Shown here piece by piece: positions 41,201 through 49,949 of a stretch of DNA of 64,000 bases (the stretch's first letter is position 1; each line of letters begins with the position of its first letter). Below the pieces are notes generated by a model, which worked only from the letters and a program-made list of their open reading frames with translations, was not told where the DNA came from and made no database searches. Source of the stretch: Agromyces hippuratus (GTDB lineage Bacteria; Actinomycetota; Actinomycetes; Actinomycetales; Microbacteriaceae); contig NZ_JACCFI010000001.1 of assembly GCF_013410355.1 (NCBI RefSeq), forward strand, positions 1 through 64,000, in the 5' to 3' direction. Both the position numbers and the translations under genes were made by a program.

Positions 41201-44200
41201 CAGACCCCCGTGGAGGGAACGTTCGCATGCGCCGCGCTGCCGGTGCTGGTCGATGTCGGATCGGGACCGGCGCTGCCGAGCGGTGCACCCGCGAACGCCC
41301 CGACGGCGGACGACTACCTCACGGTGTCGTACGACGACCTGGCCGCTGCACCGGATGTCTCCGCGCCCGCAGCGCTCGCGAGCATCCTCGACTCGGCGAG
41401 CTTCAGCTTCGACAGCTTCGGCGAGGGCCTGCAATCGATCAGCAAGCTGCTCGGGCTCGCGATCGACGCGAGCAAGGCCGGCGGCGACCTTCCGGTCGTC
41501 GGCAAGGACCTCACCAAGCTCGCCGACGGTCTCGTCGACGTGAAGGCGTTCCTCGACGACCCGCAGATCCCGGGGCTGCCGGACGCCGACGTGAATGCCG
41601 CCGTCTACGGCGCCGGCGGCATCCGCGAGGTGCTCGCGCAGAAGCTCATCACCGCCGGCGTGCTGCGTGACAGCGAGTACCAGGCGGTCGGCGCCGTCCC
41701 GGGCGATGCCGACGGTGTTCCGAGCGCCACCGACGTCCGAGTCGTCGCGATCTGCAACGACGGGGGCACGGAAGCGCTCTGCGACGGCAGCGAACAGCTG
41801 ACCTTCCTCGTCGACCTGCGATTCGAGCTCGAACTCGGTCAGGGCGCGCGCGCGTTGACCGGCGGCTGCCCGGTCGACGATGACACGGCGTGCCCTGGAG
41901 TCTCGGACATCCCGCTCGAGCTCGGACTGCCCGGACTGCCCGTCTCGCTCACCGGCAGCGTGACCGCGAGTGCGGGGTGGACCGTCGAGCTCGGCTTCGG
42001 CGTCTCTCGGAACGACGGGTTCTACCTCCTCGACAACCCGGTGCCGGGCACCGGCGTCGCCGACCCCGAGACATCGGGCGGGCTCGAGGAGATCCGGGTG
42101 AACGTGGGCGCGAACCTCACCGCCGGCGAATCCATCGACGGGCGCATCGGGTTCATCGGCATGGAGGCCACCGACAACAGCACCGATCCGGACGCACCCA
42201 GCGGCGCGCGGCTGAGCGCGCAACTCGGCCTCGATACATCCGGATGCCAGAACCTCGACGTGGCCACGTACGGATCCGGCGTCGCGGGCGCGCACTGCAC
42301 GAGCGTGATCCCGATCAGTTCGTTCCTCTCTGGCGACATCGGCGACCTGCTCACCGAGCCGCGTATCGAGGGCGGCATCGACCTCGATCTCCACATCGAC
42401 ACCGGCATCGCGACGGGCGGCAACGTCAACACGACCCTCCCGACCTTCGAGCTCGATTTCGGACTCGCCTGGGCGTTCGACGGCAGCGGGGCCGGGGATC
42501 TCGAGCTCGAGCTGCGCGACATCGGCGTCGCGCCCGGGGAGATGTTCACCAAGCTGTTCGGCGAGGTGCTGCGCACGCTCGACCCGATCCTCGCGCCGAC
42601 GAAACCGGTGCGCGAGTTCCTCTTCTCGCCGATTCCGGTGATCAGCGACCTGTCGGAGTACTTCGGCGGCGACCCGGTCACGATGGTCACCCTCGCGAAG
42701 GCGCTCGGCGTCGTCGACGTCTCGCTGCTCGAGGACGTCGACCAGCTCTTCGACTTCCTCGAGATGGTCGAGGGGCTCGCCGACGGCTCGCCGTTCACGC
42801 TCGTCGACAAGCTCGAACTCTCGCCCGAGACCGCGCGCGGCGCACCGCTCACCCAGGATCAGGCGCTCACCGCGGTGAAGGGCTCGGCGGCGATGACCGG
42901 CAACCCCGAGGCGGCCGTCGGCACCGCACTGGGCGGATCCTCCGACGACTTCGACAAGCTGCGGCAGAAGGGGGCGCCGAAGAGCGAATCGGACTTCTCG
43001 TTCCCGATGTTCGACGACCCGACCTGCCTGGTCGGCCTGCTCCTCGGCAAGGACTGCGCGGTGGTCGAATGGCGACCTGACGCGCTCGCTGTGCACATGG
43101 AGTACACGCAGAGCTTCGGACCGTTCTTCGGCGTGCTGTACATCACGATCGGCGGCGCCCTCGACGCGAAGGCCCAGGTCGGCGGAGGCGTCTCCACCCG
43201 CGGTGTCCGGATGCTCGCCGAATCGATCATCGGCGGCGAGGTCGACAGTCCGCTCGACGCCGCAACCAAGGCGGGCAGCGCGTTCCTGCAGAGCCTGTAT
43301 CTCACCGACCTCGATGCCGAGGGCAAGGACGTCTCGGAATTCGAGATCTCGGGCACCATCACGGCCGGAGCGAAGCTCGACATCTTCATCGCGGAAGCCG
43401 GCGTGAAGGGCGGCATCACCGCCACCTTCGGGCTCAACCTCAACGACACGCCCGAGGCAGACGGCCGGATGCACATCGACGAGATCGTCGCGAAGTTCAA
43501 GACGCCGATCTGCCTCTTCGACATCGAGGGCAAGCTCATCGCCTTCCTCGAGGTCTACGCGGAGTTCGGGCCGTGCCCGTTCTGCTACTCCGACAGCTGG
43601 CGGCTCGCCGAGGTGACCCTCTTCGAGTTCTCGTCATCGTGCGCGAACCAGACTCCGGTGCTCGCGGCCGAGGAGGGCGGCTGGGTGGTGCTGAACGTCG
43701 GCTCACGCGCCGTTGACCGCGGCGCGTTCATGGACGTCGAGAACGAGTCGTTCACGGTGCATCAGCTGAGCGAGACGCCGCAGGCGGGCGTCTACGAGTT
43801 CAGCATCAGCGCGTTCGGCTACACGGAGACCAGGAAGGGCGCCGGCGTGCGCATCATCGATGCACTCGACGGCAACGACTCGTTCCTGTTCAACGGCTCG
43901 GGAGCCGGCGCGAAGCCCGGTGACCTGAACCCCGAGGCATCCGACCCGCCCGATGCCGGCGAATGGGCCTTCACCGCGCCCGTCGATGCGAAGACCCTCG
44001 GCGTCGGCGACGACCGGATCATCACCGGTGCCGGCGACGACACCGTCAACGGCGGTGACGGGGCCGACACGATCAACGTGGGCGATGGAACCAACACCGC
44101 CTCAGGCGACGCCGACGACGGCTCGGGCAGCGGTCGCGACACCGTGACCGGCGGCGAGGGCGTCGACACCCTGCGCGGCGGCGGCGACAACGACAACATC

Positions 44201-47200
44201 GACGGCGGACTCGGCGGCGACACGCTCCGCGGAGACGGCGGCAATGACACGCTCCGCGGCGGCAAGGACAAGCTCTCGGTGCCGCCCGGTGTGACTCCGC
44301 CGCTGGACAAGCCGAACAAGCTCGACGTCGCCGACCTCATCATCGGCGGTCCGGATGCCGACACGTTGCTCGGCGGCAACGGCGGAGACCGCCTCTTCGG
44401 CGACGACACTCCCGACGCGACACCCTGGGACGACCCCGTCGAGGCCGAAGGGGCCGCGGCCCCCGGCACCGACGGCGTGGACCGCATCGAAGGCGAGGCC
44501 GGTGCCGACGTGATCTTCGGTGGCGGAGCGGCCGATGAGCTGTTCGGCGGATTCCGGCTCGTCGCGTCGGGCGTCGACCCCGACGCCGACAAGATCCAAG
44601 GCGGCGACGGCGCCGACCAGGTGTTCGGCTCGAACGGCGCCGACCTGCTCTACGGCGGCCGGGGCGGGGACTCCATCGCGGGCGAGGCGGGCGCCGATGA
44701 GGTGCACGGCCAGTCCGACGACGACCCGGCGGTCGGCGGCGGCGCCGACGGGGACAAGCTGTGGGGCGGCCCCGGTGCCGACACGATCACCGGTGACGGC
44801 GGCGACGACGAACTCGTCGGCGACGGCGACGGCGCCGACGAGACGACGATGGGCGGCGACACCGCAGCCGGCGGCGACGGCGACGACGTCGTGCTCGGTG
44901 ACAACGGCACCATCGACGGTGCGCCCGGGGCGCGGGTCGCGCACCCGAGCGAGACCGCGGGCGCCGGTGACCCGAGGCTCGCCGGCGACGGCGGTGCCGA
45001 CCGGATCTACGGTGAAGGCGGTGCCGACTTCGCGTACGGCGGCGCGGATCGCGACCTCGTGCACGGCAACGGCGGCGGCGACCAGCTGAACGGCGAGACC
45101 GGCGACGACGAGGTCTGGGGCGACGCCGACGCCGACTTCGGCTTCGGCGGACCGGGCGACGATGTGGTGTTCGGCAACGCGGGCAGCGACCAGTTGCACG
45201 GCCAGGAGGGCATCGACCTCATCGTCGGCGGCCACGACGGCCTGACCGGTGCCGACGTCGGCGACACCATGTACGGCGGGCCCGACGACGACCGGGCGTT
45301 CGGCGACGACGTCGAGATCGACATCGTCGGCACGCTCGACGCGCTCGACGACGTGACGATCACCCCCTCGGCGGACTCGAACACCTACGGACCCGACACC
45401 GGTGACGGCGGCACGGGCTCCGATGAGTTCCACGGTCAGGACGCTGTCGACACCCTGTACGGCGCTGAGGACTACGACCAGCTGTTCGGCGAGCTCGACG
45501 GCGACGTACTGGTCGGCGGCGCCGGGCCCGACGACATCGTCGGCGACCGCGGCGTCATGTCGCCGGTCGCTCGAGCGGTGACACCGCCCGACGGCGGATG
45601 GGACCCCCGCACCCCGAACGGCTCGCCCGAGGTCGACATCGAGCTCGTCGCACCGGCGACCGGCGGCGGCGACCTCATCTGGGGCGACTTCGACACCGTC
45701 GACGCCCCATGGTCGACGGGCGGCGACGACCGCGCCTTCGGCGGCAACGCCGTCGACACGCTGCGCGGCGGCCCGCACGACGACCACCTCGAGGGCAACG
45801 GCGGACAGGACCGGATCTTCGGCTTCAAGGAGGGCTCCGACCACTCGAGCGACGGTGCCGACGACCTCATCGGCGGTTCCTCGCCGGTGAATCCGCAGGC
45901 CGACCCCGACGGCGCGAACCTCGCACCCGACGAGGGCGAGATCGAGATGCAGGGCAACGGCGAAGACGACGTCATGACCGGCGACAATGCCGTGCTGACG
46001 CGCGAGCCCGACCCCGACGACCCCGATGTCTGGCGCACCGACCCCGTGACCGGCGGCGTGTTCCGCGAGGTCGAGCTGCTCGACACCGAGAAGACCGGAG
46101 CGAGCCTCGACACCGTCTCGGGCGGTGACTTCATGCTCGGCAACGACGAGAACGACCGGATGCTCGGCGAGGGCGGCAACGACCTCGTGCAGGGCAACGC
46201 GCACGACGATCTCATCGAAGGCGACCAGGACGGCGACTGGCTCGAGGGCAACGACGACGAGGACGACCTCATCGGCGGCTCCTCGTTCCCCGACCAGCCC
46301 GACTCGGGCGACGTGTTGTGGGGCGGCGGCGGCGCCGACGTGGCCACGGGCGACAACGCGTGCATCGTGCGCGACGTGCCTGGCGTCGAGTTCGACCCGA
46401 GCTCCTGCCCGGCGCTCGACACTCCGGCACCCGCTGACTTCCACTACGTGACGAGTCAGCTCGGCGTCGAGACGCGACGGGGTCTGGTCTCCCACGACCT
46501 CGACGGATCGGTCGCGAGCGAGTTCGGCCGCGACATCGTCAACGGCGGCTCGGGCGTCGACGCCGAGTTCGGGCAGGACGGCAACGACTTCCTGTTCGGC
46601 GACGGCGGCGCCGACTTCCAGCACGGCAACGGCGGCGCCGACGTCGTCGTCGGCGACCGGCCGTTCGACCTGTACGGCGGCATCGTCCTTCCGCCGGAGG
46701 TCGGTGGAGTGCTGCCCGCGATCGTGTCGCCGCCTGCTGGCCTGCCCGGCACCCCGAGCGTCGGAGCCGACCTCGTCGGCCCGCCCGAGGCGGACGGCCA
46801 GGACGACCAGTTCGGCGGCTCGAACCTCTCGGGTCACCGGGATTCGGGCGACTGGCTCTTCGGCGACGGTGAAGCGGACTTCCAGCTCGGCGACAACGGC
46901 GAGCTGAACCGCACCGTCGAAGGCGAGGGGTCGGATGCCGCGTACGCCGTGTACGAGGAGCGCTACCCCGACAACGAGCCGCCAGCCGACGGCTCGGCCG
47001 TCATCGAGCGCGACGTCACCCGGTACGACGTCGGGGCGCCGGCGGGGGCGGGCGTCTGGGGCGCCGACCTCATCTTCGGCGGCAACGGCACGAACCCGTT
47101 GATCTCCGCGGGAGCGGGCGACGGCGACGACACCCAGTGGGGTCAGGACGGAGACGACCGGCTCTTCGGAGAGGACGGCGACGACGACCAGTTCGGCGAG

Positions 47201-48241
47201 CTCGGTGCCGACACGATGTGGGGCGGCGACGGCGAGGACGCCATGGTGGGCGACCGCGGCGGTGTGCAGACCCGCTTCGTCGAGGCAGATGGCAGCGATC
47301 CGGATGACCCGGACATCCTCACCCACACGAGCCAGGGTCCTCCCGGCATCAACCTCGGCGGGCCCGACTCGGGCGCTCAGGACGCGGTGCTGCACCCGTT
47401 CGAGGCGCACGCGCTCTACCGCGGCACCTCGCTCACCCATGACCGGGACGGTTCGGTGCTCGCCTCGAACGGGCACGAGGCAGGCGGTGCCGACCGCATG
47501 CGCGGCGGCCCCGGGCACGACTCGATGCACGGGGCCGAGGGTGCCGACCTCATGAACGGCGACTCCGGCGGCGACTACGCCTACGGCGACGACGGTGCCG
47601 ACGTCATGTGGGGCGGGCGAGGCAACCCGGCGATCGGCACGCCCGATCTCCCGGGCCGGAACGCCCCCGGTGCGAACGGGCAGTGGATCGACGTCTTGTT
47701 CGGCGGCCACGGCGCGAACGCGACCGAGGCGGGCGCCGACATCATCGACTACCAGCCGCGTCCGGGCGTCGACCCGGCGGTGTGGGGCACGATGGTGGCG
47801 GCCTACGCCGACACCGCACCCGAGAACACCGGCGCCGAGACGCGGCAGCACCACCACGGCACCGACTGGCAGTACGGCGGCTGGGATCGCGACGTGCTGC
47901 AGGCGGATGTCTCGGGCAACGGTCCGAACGACGGCGACAAGCTGCTCGACTGGGGCGGTGCGTACAACCTGTACACCGCGTGCAACTCGGCGTACGGCGG
48001 GTGGAACGACGTGCGCAAGATCGACCCGAACAACCTGCTCGGGCTCGAGAAGCTCGCCTACGTGACGGGCGCCCGCTCCGACTTCGACGGTGCGCCGACG
48101 CTCGGCGATGTGCAGGCGTCCGGCGGCTCCGCATATCGGGAGGCGGCGATCGTCTACACGAACGATCTGAAGAACAACACGGGCAAGGCGTTCTCGGGCA
48201 CGCCCGGCCACTTCGAGAACTTCATCTGCACGAGCGACTGA
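38252..48241 (+). CDS. Giant exported RTX-repeat calcium-binding protein
   Basis: 3,329 residues. An N-terminal basic stretch and hydrophobic core (RPGLAVVASVGAWALALTGAQVAYA, about 27-51) form a Sec signal peptide. Residues 52-about 1,914 are a non-repetitive, acidic, beta-rich region with a few close Cys pairs (e.g. CPVDDDTACPG; CPFCYSD). Residues about 1,915-3,127 are RTX nonapeptide-like repeats (GGDGADTINVGDG; GGNDTLRGG). They run in blocks broken by inserts that begin GDNG or GDRG, as in GDNGTIDGAPGARVAHP. The last 200 residues are repeat-free. RTX repeats fold into Ca2+-binding beta-rolls outside the cell. There is no LPXTG sorting motif, transmembrane anchor or obvious enzyme domain. 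An adhesin or matrix role is likely but inferred. It is 9,990 bases, about 16% of the window. Confidence 0.9.
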   Translation: MRAQNDSNNSSRSRANGHREHPIRGWRPGLAVVASVGAWALALTGAQVAYADPVTDSADVAELRRGIAALAEVALGDYENVGPLAAALPLADTAPGVAVVRPGAAMQLTSTFDLGVKAELLTLAQQATTADFMAGVDGLDAEIAGTQLELTTANLVDSGATRGFDLTIRASRTVDSPLAIVDPDGPGGEPLRLVTAEADPAPFELSFEFSGTVRTDPQGVRFWLDTTAGEPTVEFAAELAGGEAFAFPGGAAAIGVGDVEILDGSTVDVSAVWSGTIDDVNGDGRLAMFEPPAFEGGEETPGELTVPADQLTTFGLAGTATADIRFGSDLLGLSSSPAPSLTMDADLAQVPEPLAELVASDGDLAAFEAFTRLGPVDLVSGIVQYGTLLRALQRHENVDAALPLASGTLSELYDLGGEFAKLAEDLIEVHPDPDPDPADPQPVIDVGISTVGDLADRIESDIPGAPAVITPVYDRDDAEVRLDFTIHTGLDGDADVPPVLDDQPVDDTPPPGQTAFGDQLLDDTGLRGVAASGDPVAVETDVAVDIDLPMLIDLGEAAPAPDKGATAVVEFESPMVYERFGTELIDGAELRITEVASANVHGEGQLGFVPATIGGTWKLLQDGTEPTTRADVDPAAGNTATPRIVDLLAGLYEREGQPPAYPVDDADRRAVIDADYTVDGHGHDLAQHLTEAPGTFTVDGAVFADTDPTVALGNDEMTLLRALNIDTDEPDVLLGRALDGIGAVVDQLDSIDSLVGGETVPFLNRGVESILREATDLRQHYNDFRSGLLPTDLGKLETGLETALGLGVTFRLRDLDGGGSVEPALIAAFDGTRTEEADVPMSLIDASLPAIAGTEGEGKLHAALQAKLDLGLVVGLDADAAAAPPRLLDSSRVSVTAEVTEQPPGSVQLGVHLGPFSAQLGDATNQTGRIAVGVRFALERTGAPLPGDPAETPLALDDFFDGDFTADATSPAAGGTYSCAAPGQTPVEGTFACAALPVLVDVGSGPALPSGAPANAPTADDYLTVSYDDLAAAPDVSAPAALASILDSASFSFDSFGEGLQSISKLLGLAIDASKAGGDLPVVGKDLTKLADGLVDVKAFLDDPQIPGLPDADVNAAVYGAGGIREVLAQKLITAGVLRDSEYQAVGAVPGDADGVPSATDVRVVAICNDGGTEALCDGSEQLTFLVDLRFELELGQGARALTGGCPVDDDTACPGVSDIPLELGLPGLPVSLTGSVTASAGWTVELGFGVSRNDGFYLLDNPVPGTGVADPETSGGLEEIRVNVGANLTAGESIDGRIGFIGMEATDNSTDPDAPSGARLSAQLGLDTSGCQNLDVATYGSGVAGAHCTSVIPISSFLSGDIGDLLTEPRIEGGIDLDLHIDTGIATGGNVNTTLPTFELDFGLAWAFDGSGAGDLELELRDIGVAPGEMFTKLFGEVLRTLDPILAPTKPVREFLFSPIPVISDLSEYFGGDPVTMVTLAKALGVVDVSLLEDVDQLFDFLEMVEGLADGSPFTLVDKLELSPETARGAPLTQDQALTAVKGSAAMTGNPEAAVGTALGGSSDDFDKLRQKGAPKSESDFSFPMFDDPTCLVGLLLGKDCAVVEWRPDALAVHMEYTQSFGPFFGVLYITIGGALDAKAQVGGGVSTRGVRMLAESIIGGEVDSPLDAATKAGSAFLQSLYLTDLDAEGKDVSEFEISGTITAGAKLDIFIAEAGVKGGITATFGLNLNDTPEADGRMHIDEIVAKFKTPICLFDIEGKLIAFLEVYAEFGPCPFCYSDSWRLAEVTLFEFSSSCANQTPVLAAEEGGWVVLNVGSRAVDRGAFMDVENESFTVHQLSETPQAGVYEFSISAFGYTETRKGAGVRIIDALDGNDSFLFNGSGAGAKPGDLNPEASDPPDAGEWAFTAPVDAKTLGVGDDRIITGAGDDTVNGGDGADTINVGDGTNTASGDADDGSGSGRDTVTGGEGVDTLRGGGDNDNIDGGLGGDTLRGDGGNDTLRGGKDKLSVPPGVTPPLDKPNKLDVADLIIGGPDADTLLGGNGGDRLFGDDTPDATPWDDPVEAEGAAAPGTDGVDRIEGEAGADVIFGGGAADELFGGFRLVASGVDPDADKIQGGDGADQVFGSNGADLLYGGRGGDSIAGEAGADEVHGQSDDDPAVGGGADGDKLWGGPGADTITGDGGDDELVGDGDGADETTMGGDTAAGGDGDDVVLGDNGTIDGAPGARVAHPSETAGAGDPRLAGDGGADRIYGEGGADFAYGGADRDLVHGNGGGDQLNGETGDDEVWGDADADFGFGGPGDDVVFGNAGSDQLHGQEGIDLIVGGHDGLTGADVGDTMYGGPDDDRAFGDDVEIDIVGTLDALDDVTITPSADSNTYGPDTGDGGTGSDEFHGQDAVDTLYGAEDYDQLFGELDGDVLVGGAGPDDIVGDRGVMSPVARAVTPPDGGWDPRTPNGSPEVDIELVAPATGGGDLIWGDFDTVDAPWSTGGDDRAFGGNAVDTLRGGPHDDHLEGNGGQDRIFGFKEGSDHSSDGADDLIGGSSPVNPQADPDGANLAPDEGEIEMQGNGEDDVMTGDNAVLTREPDPDDPDVWRTDPVTGGVFREVELLDTEKTGASLDTVSGGDFMLGNDENDRMLGEGGNDLVQGNAHDDLIEGDQDGDWLEGNDDEDDLIGGSSFPDQPDSGDVLWGGGGADVATGDNACIVRDVPGVEFDPSSCPALDTPAPADFHYVTSQLGVETRRGLVSHDLDGSVASEFGRDIVNGGSGVDAEFGQDGNDFLFGDGGADFQHGNGGADVVVGDRPFDLYGGIVLPPEVGGVLPAIVSPPAGLPGTPSVGADLVGPPEADGQDDQFGGSNLSGHRDSGDWLFGDGEADFQLGDNGELNRTVEGEGSDAAYAVYEERYPDNEPPADGSAVIERDVTRYDVGAPAGAGVWGADLIFGGNGTNPLISAGAGDGDDTQWGQDGDDRLFGEDGDDDQFGELGADTMWGGDGEDAMVGDRGGVQTRFVEADGSDPDDPDILTHTSQGPPGINLGGPDSGAQDAVLHPFEAHALYRGTSLTHDRDGSVLASNGHEAGGADRMRGGPGHDSMHGAEGADLMNGDSGGDYAYGDDGADVMWGGRGNPAIGTPDLPGRNAPGANGQWIDVLFGGHGANATEAGADIIDYQPRPGVDPAVWGTMVAAYADTAPENTGAETRQHHHGTDWQYGGWDRDVLQADVSGNGPNDGDKLLDWGGAYNLYTACNSAYGGWNDVRKIDPNNLLGLEKLAYVTGARSDFDGAPTLGDVQASGGSAYREAAIVYTNDLKNNTGKAFSGTPGHFENFICTSD
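43996..47630 (+). repeat. RTX repeat region of the giant gene
   Basis: About 3.6 kb encoding many GGxGxDxxx-type units. At the DNA level it is a degenerate array rich in GGCGGCGACGG and GGCGCCGAC words. The units group into at least five larger modules. Each restarts with a GDxG turn, continues with an acidic insert such as TREPDPDDPDVWRTDP, and returns to short nonapeptides. The array could recombine and vary in length. Confidence 0.85.
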
Positions 48242-48249
48242 GGGGCGGT

Positions 48250-48285
48250 GCGGATGTCGCGTGGCCCGGGCCGCGCGACATCCGC
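48250..48285. terminator. Terminator between the RTX gene and the ABC exporter
   Basis: 12-bp perfect stem GCGGATGTCGCG / CGCGACATCCGC enclosing a GC-rich loop that can pair further (GGCCCGGGCC). It lies between two convergent genes and abuts the stop of the ATPase gene. It carries the recurrent GGATGTC word. Confidence 0.8.
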
Positions 48286-49047
48286 CTATGCGCCGTGATC
48301 GGCGTTGTATCGGGCGAGCACCTCGTCGATGGGTGCATCGAGCACGAGCGAGCCCTTGTCGAGGTAGAGGCCGCGCGTGCAGAACCGGCGCAGGTCGCGT
48401 TCGTTGTGCGAGACGAAGAACAGCGTGCGGCCACCGGCGAGCAACTCGTCGATGCGTCGGTAGCACTTCTCGCGGAACGCCTTGTCGCCCACGGCGAGCA
48501 CCTCGTCGACGAGCATGATCGGTTCCTCGAGCTGCGAGATCACGGCGAAGGCGATGCGCACCTTCATGCCGCTCGAGAGGTGCTTGTACGGGGTGTCGAG
48601 GAAGTCGCCGATGTCGGCGAACCCGATGATCTCGTCGAACTTCGCATCGATCTGCGCGTTCGTCATGCCGTGCAGCCCGGCCGTCAGGTAGACGTTGTCG
48701 CGCACGGTGAGGTCGTCGACGAACCCGCCGGTGATCTCGATGAGGGGAGCGACGCCGCCGGTGATCTCCACCGTGCCCTCGTCGGCGATCATGACGCCCG
48801 CGACGAGCTTCAGCAGCGTCGACTTGCCCTGGCCGTTGCGACCGACGACGCCGATCGCCTCGCCGGGGCGCACCTCGATCGAGACGTCCCGAAGTGCCCA
48901 GAACTCGCCGGGACGAGTGCGGCGGCGACGGCCGGCGAGGAGGTCCTTGAACGAGCGGCGGCCGCGGCGGTTGCGCCGGAACCGGATGCCGAGACCGGTG
49001 GTGCGAATGGCGAAGGGAGCCGACGAGACGGCGGTCGTGTCGTCCAA
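48286..49047 (-). CDS. Polysaccharide/teichoic-acid exporter, ATP-binding subunit (Wzt/TagH type)
   Basis: 253 residues from a TTG, set by AAGGAGAT upstream and by the permease stop one base before it. It has Walker A GRNGQGKST near residue 72, the Wzt/TagH-type signature HLSSGMKVRIAFAV, and Walker B IMLVDEVLAVGD. A distinctive N-terminal helix (RFRRNRRGRRSFKDLLAGRRRR) matches exporters of lipid-linked polymers. There is no C-terminal carbohydrate-binding domain, so recognition is probably chain-independent, as in TagH/KpsT. It forms an operon with the permease. The cargo is likely the polymer made by the 31.4-35.7 kb genes. Confidence 0.9.
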   Translation of the reverse strand: MDDTTAVSSAPFAIRTTGLGIRFRRNRRGRRSFKDLLAGRRRRTRPGEFWALRDVSIEVRPGEAIGVVGRNGQGKSTLLKLVAGVMIADEGTVEITGGVAPLIEITGGFVDDLTVRDNVYLTAGLHGMTNAQIDAKFDEIIGFADIGDFLDTPYKHLSSGMKVRIAFAVISQLEEPIMLVDEVLAVGDKAFREKCYRRIDELLAGGRTLFFVSHNERDLRRFCTRGLYLDKGSLVLDAPIDEVLARYNADHGA

Positions 49048-49048
49048 A

Positions 49049-49867
49049 TCAGATCTCCTTCAGTACCTGGCGCTCGGAGGAGCGGAAGACCCACAGGCCG
49101 ACGGCGAGGATCGCGAGCGACATCACCGCGGAGATCGCCACGTTGAACCAGTCGAGCTCGTCGGGGTAGAACCCGGCCCGGTAGAGGCCGAAGATGCCAG
49201 AGAGCGGGTTGAACGCCGCCCAGAAGTGCAGCTGCGTCGGCAGGTCGGTGACGCCGTAGATGATGGGGGAGGCGTAGAACAGGAACCGCAGCGCGAGCTT
49301 GACGGCCCGCTCGAGGTCGCGGAAGAAGACCACGAGCGGTGCGACGATCAGGGCGACGCCCGCAGTCAGCACCGCCTGCAGCACGATGGCGAGCGGGAAG
49401 AGCACGAGCTCCCAGTGCAGCTGGAGCTCGTCGCGGAAGATCAGGGCGAACAGCGCGAGCACGGGCAGCGCGAGCAGGAACTCGATGCCCTTCGACAGCA
49501 CGATGCGGTTGACCCAGATCGTGCGGGGGATCATCGTCGAGCGCACGAGCTTGGCGTCCTTGAGGAACGCGCGCGTCGAGTCCGAGACCGCGCCGTTGAA
49601 CCACATCCACGGCAGCAGTGCGGACAGCAGGAAGACGAGATAGGGCTGCGTGCCCACGGGCCGCTCGAAGACCTGGGTGAAGACGAACCAGTAGATGCCC
49701 GCCATCACGAGCGGGTCGAGCACCGACCACACGTAGCCGAGGGCCGAGGTCGAGTAGCGCACCTTCAGGTCGCGGGTCGTGAGCAACCAGAGCGAATGAC
49801 GGTATCTTGCCCACGGCGTCCGCTGCAGCGGATGGGCATCACCGTATGCGTTCGACACCGTGCTCAT
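49049..49867 (-). CDS. Polysaccharide/teichoic-acid exporter, permease subunit (Wzm/TagG type)
   Basis: 272 residues from the ATG at 49867. An in-frame GTG just upstream (49870) lies six bases after TACGAT and could be a leaderless start. The protein has a long cytoplasmic N terminus with the RYRHSLWLLTTRDLKVRYSTSALGYVWSVLDPL amphipathic gate motif of ABC-2 polymer exporters, then six membrane helices. With the ATPase it flips undecaprenyl-linked polymers to the outer face of the membrane. The upstream divergent region is shared with a YkoE-like gene. Confidence 0.9.
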   Translation of the reverse strand: MSTVSNAYGDAHPLQRTPWARYRHSLWLLTTRDLKVRYSTSALGYVWSVLDPLVMAGIYWFVFTQVFERPVGTQPYLVFLLSALLPWMWFNGAVSDSTRAFLKDAKLVRSTMIPRTIWVNRIVLSKGIEFLLALPVLALFALIFRDELQLHWELVLFPLAIVLQAVLTAGVALIVAPLVVFFRDLERAVKLALRFLFYASPIIYGVTDLPTQLHFWAAFNPLSGIFGLYRAGFYPDELDWFNVAISAVMSLAILAVGLWVFRSSERQVLKEI

Positions 49868-49949
49868 CACGCTCTCATCGTAGATGCCGAGCCGGGGTAG
49901 ATTTGTCTCAGACGGGTGGCAAGTGCCGAGCCCAGTCGGAAGGAGCCTC

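Noticed and set aside
40790..43474. An 894-residue leftward open frame inside the giant gene
   Set aside because: It lies wholly within the sense frame. The protein is Arg/Glu/Val-rich with no fold signature, typical of antisense shadow frames in this genome.
44102..48466. A 1,454-residue open frame antisense to the RTX gene
   Set aside because: It is a by-product of high GC at third positions and the GGCGAC-type repeats. It has no ribosome-binding site or recognisable domain, and its composition is that of a reversed RTX array.
49868..49949. A TPP riboswitch before the YkoE-like gene
   Set aside because: The leader between -10 and start is only about 46 bases, too short for the aptamer, and the CTGAGA core is absent.
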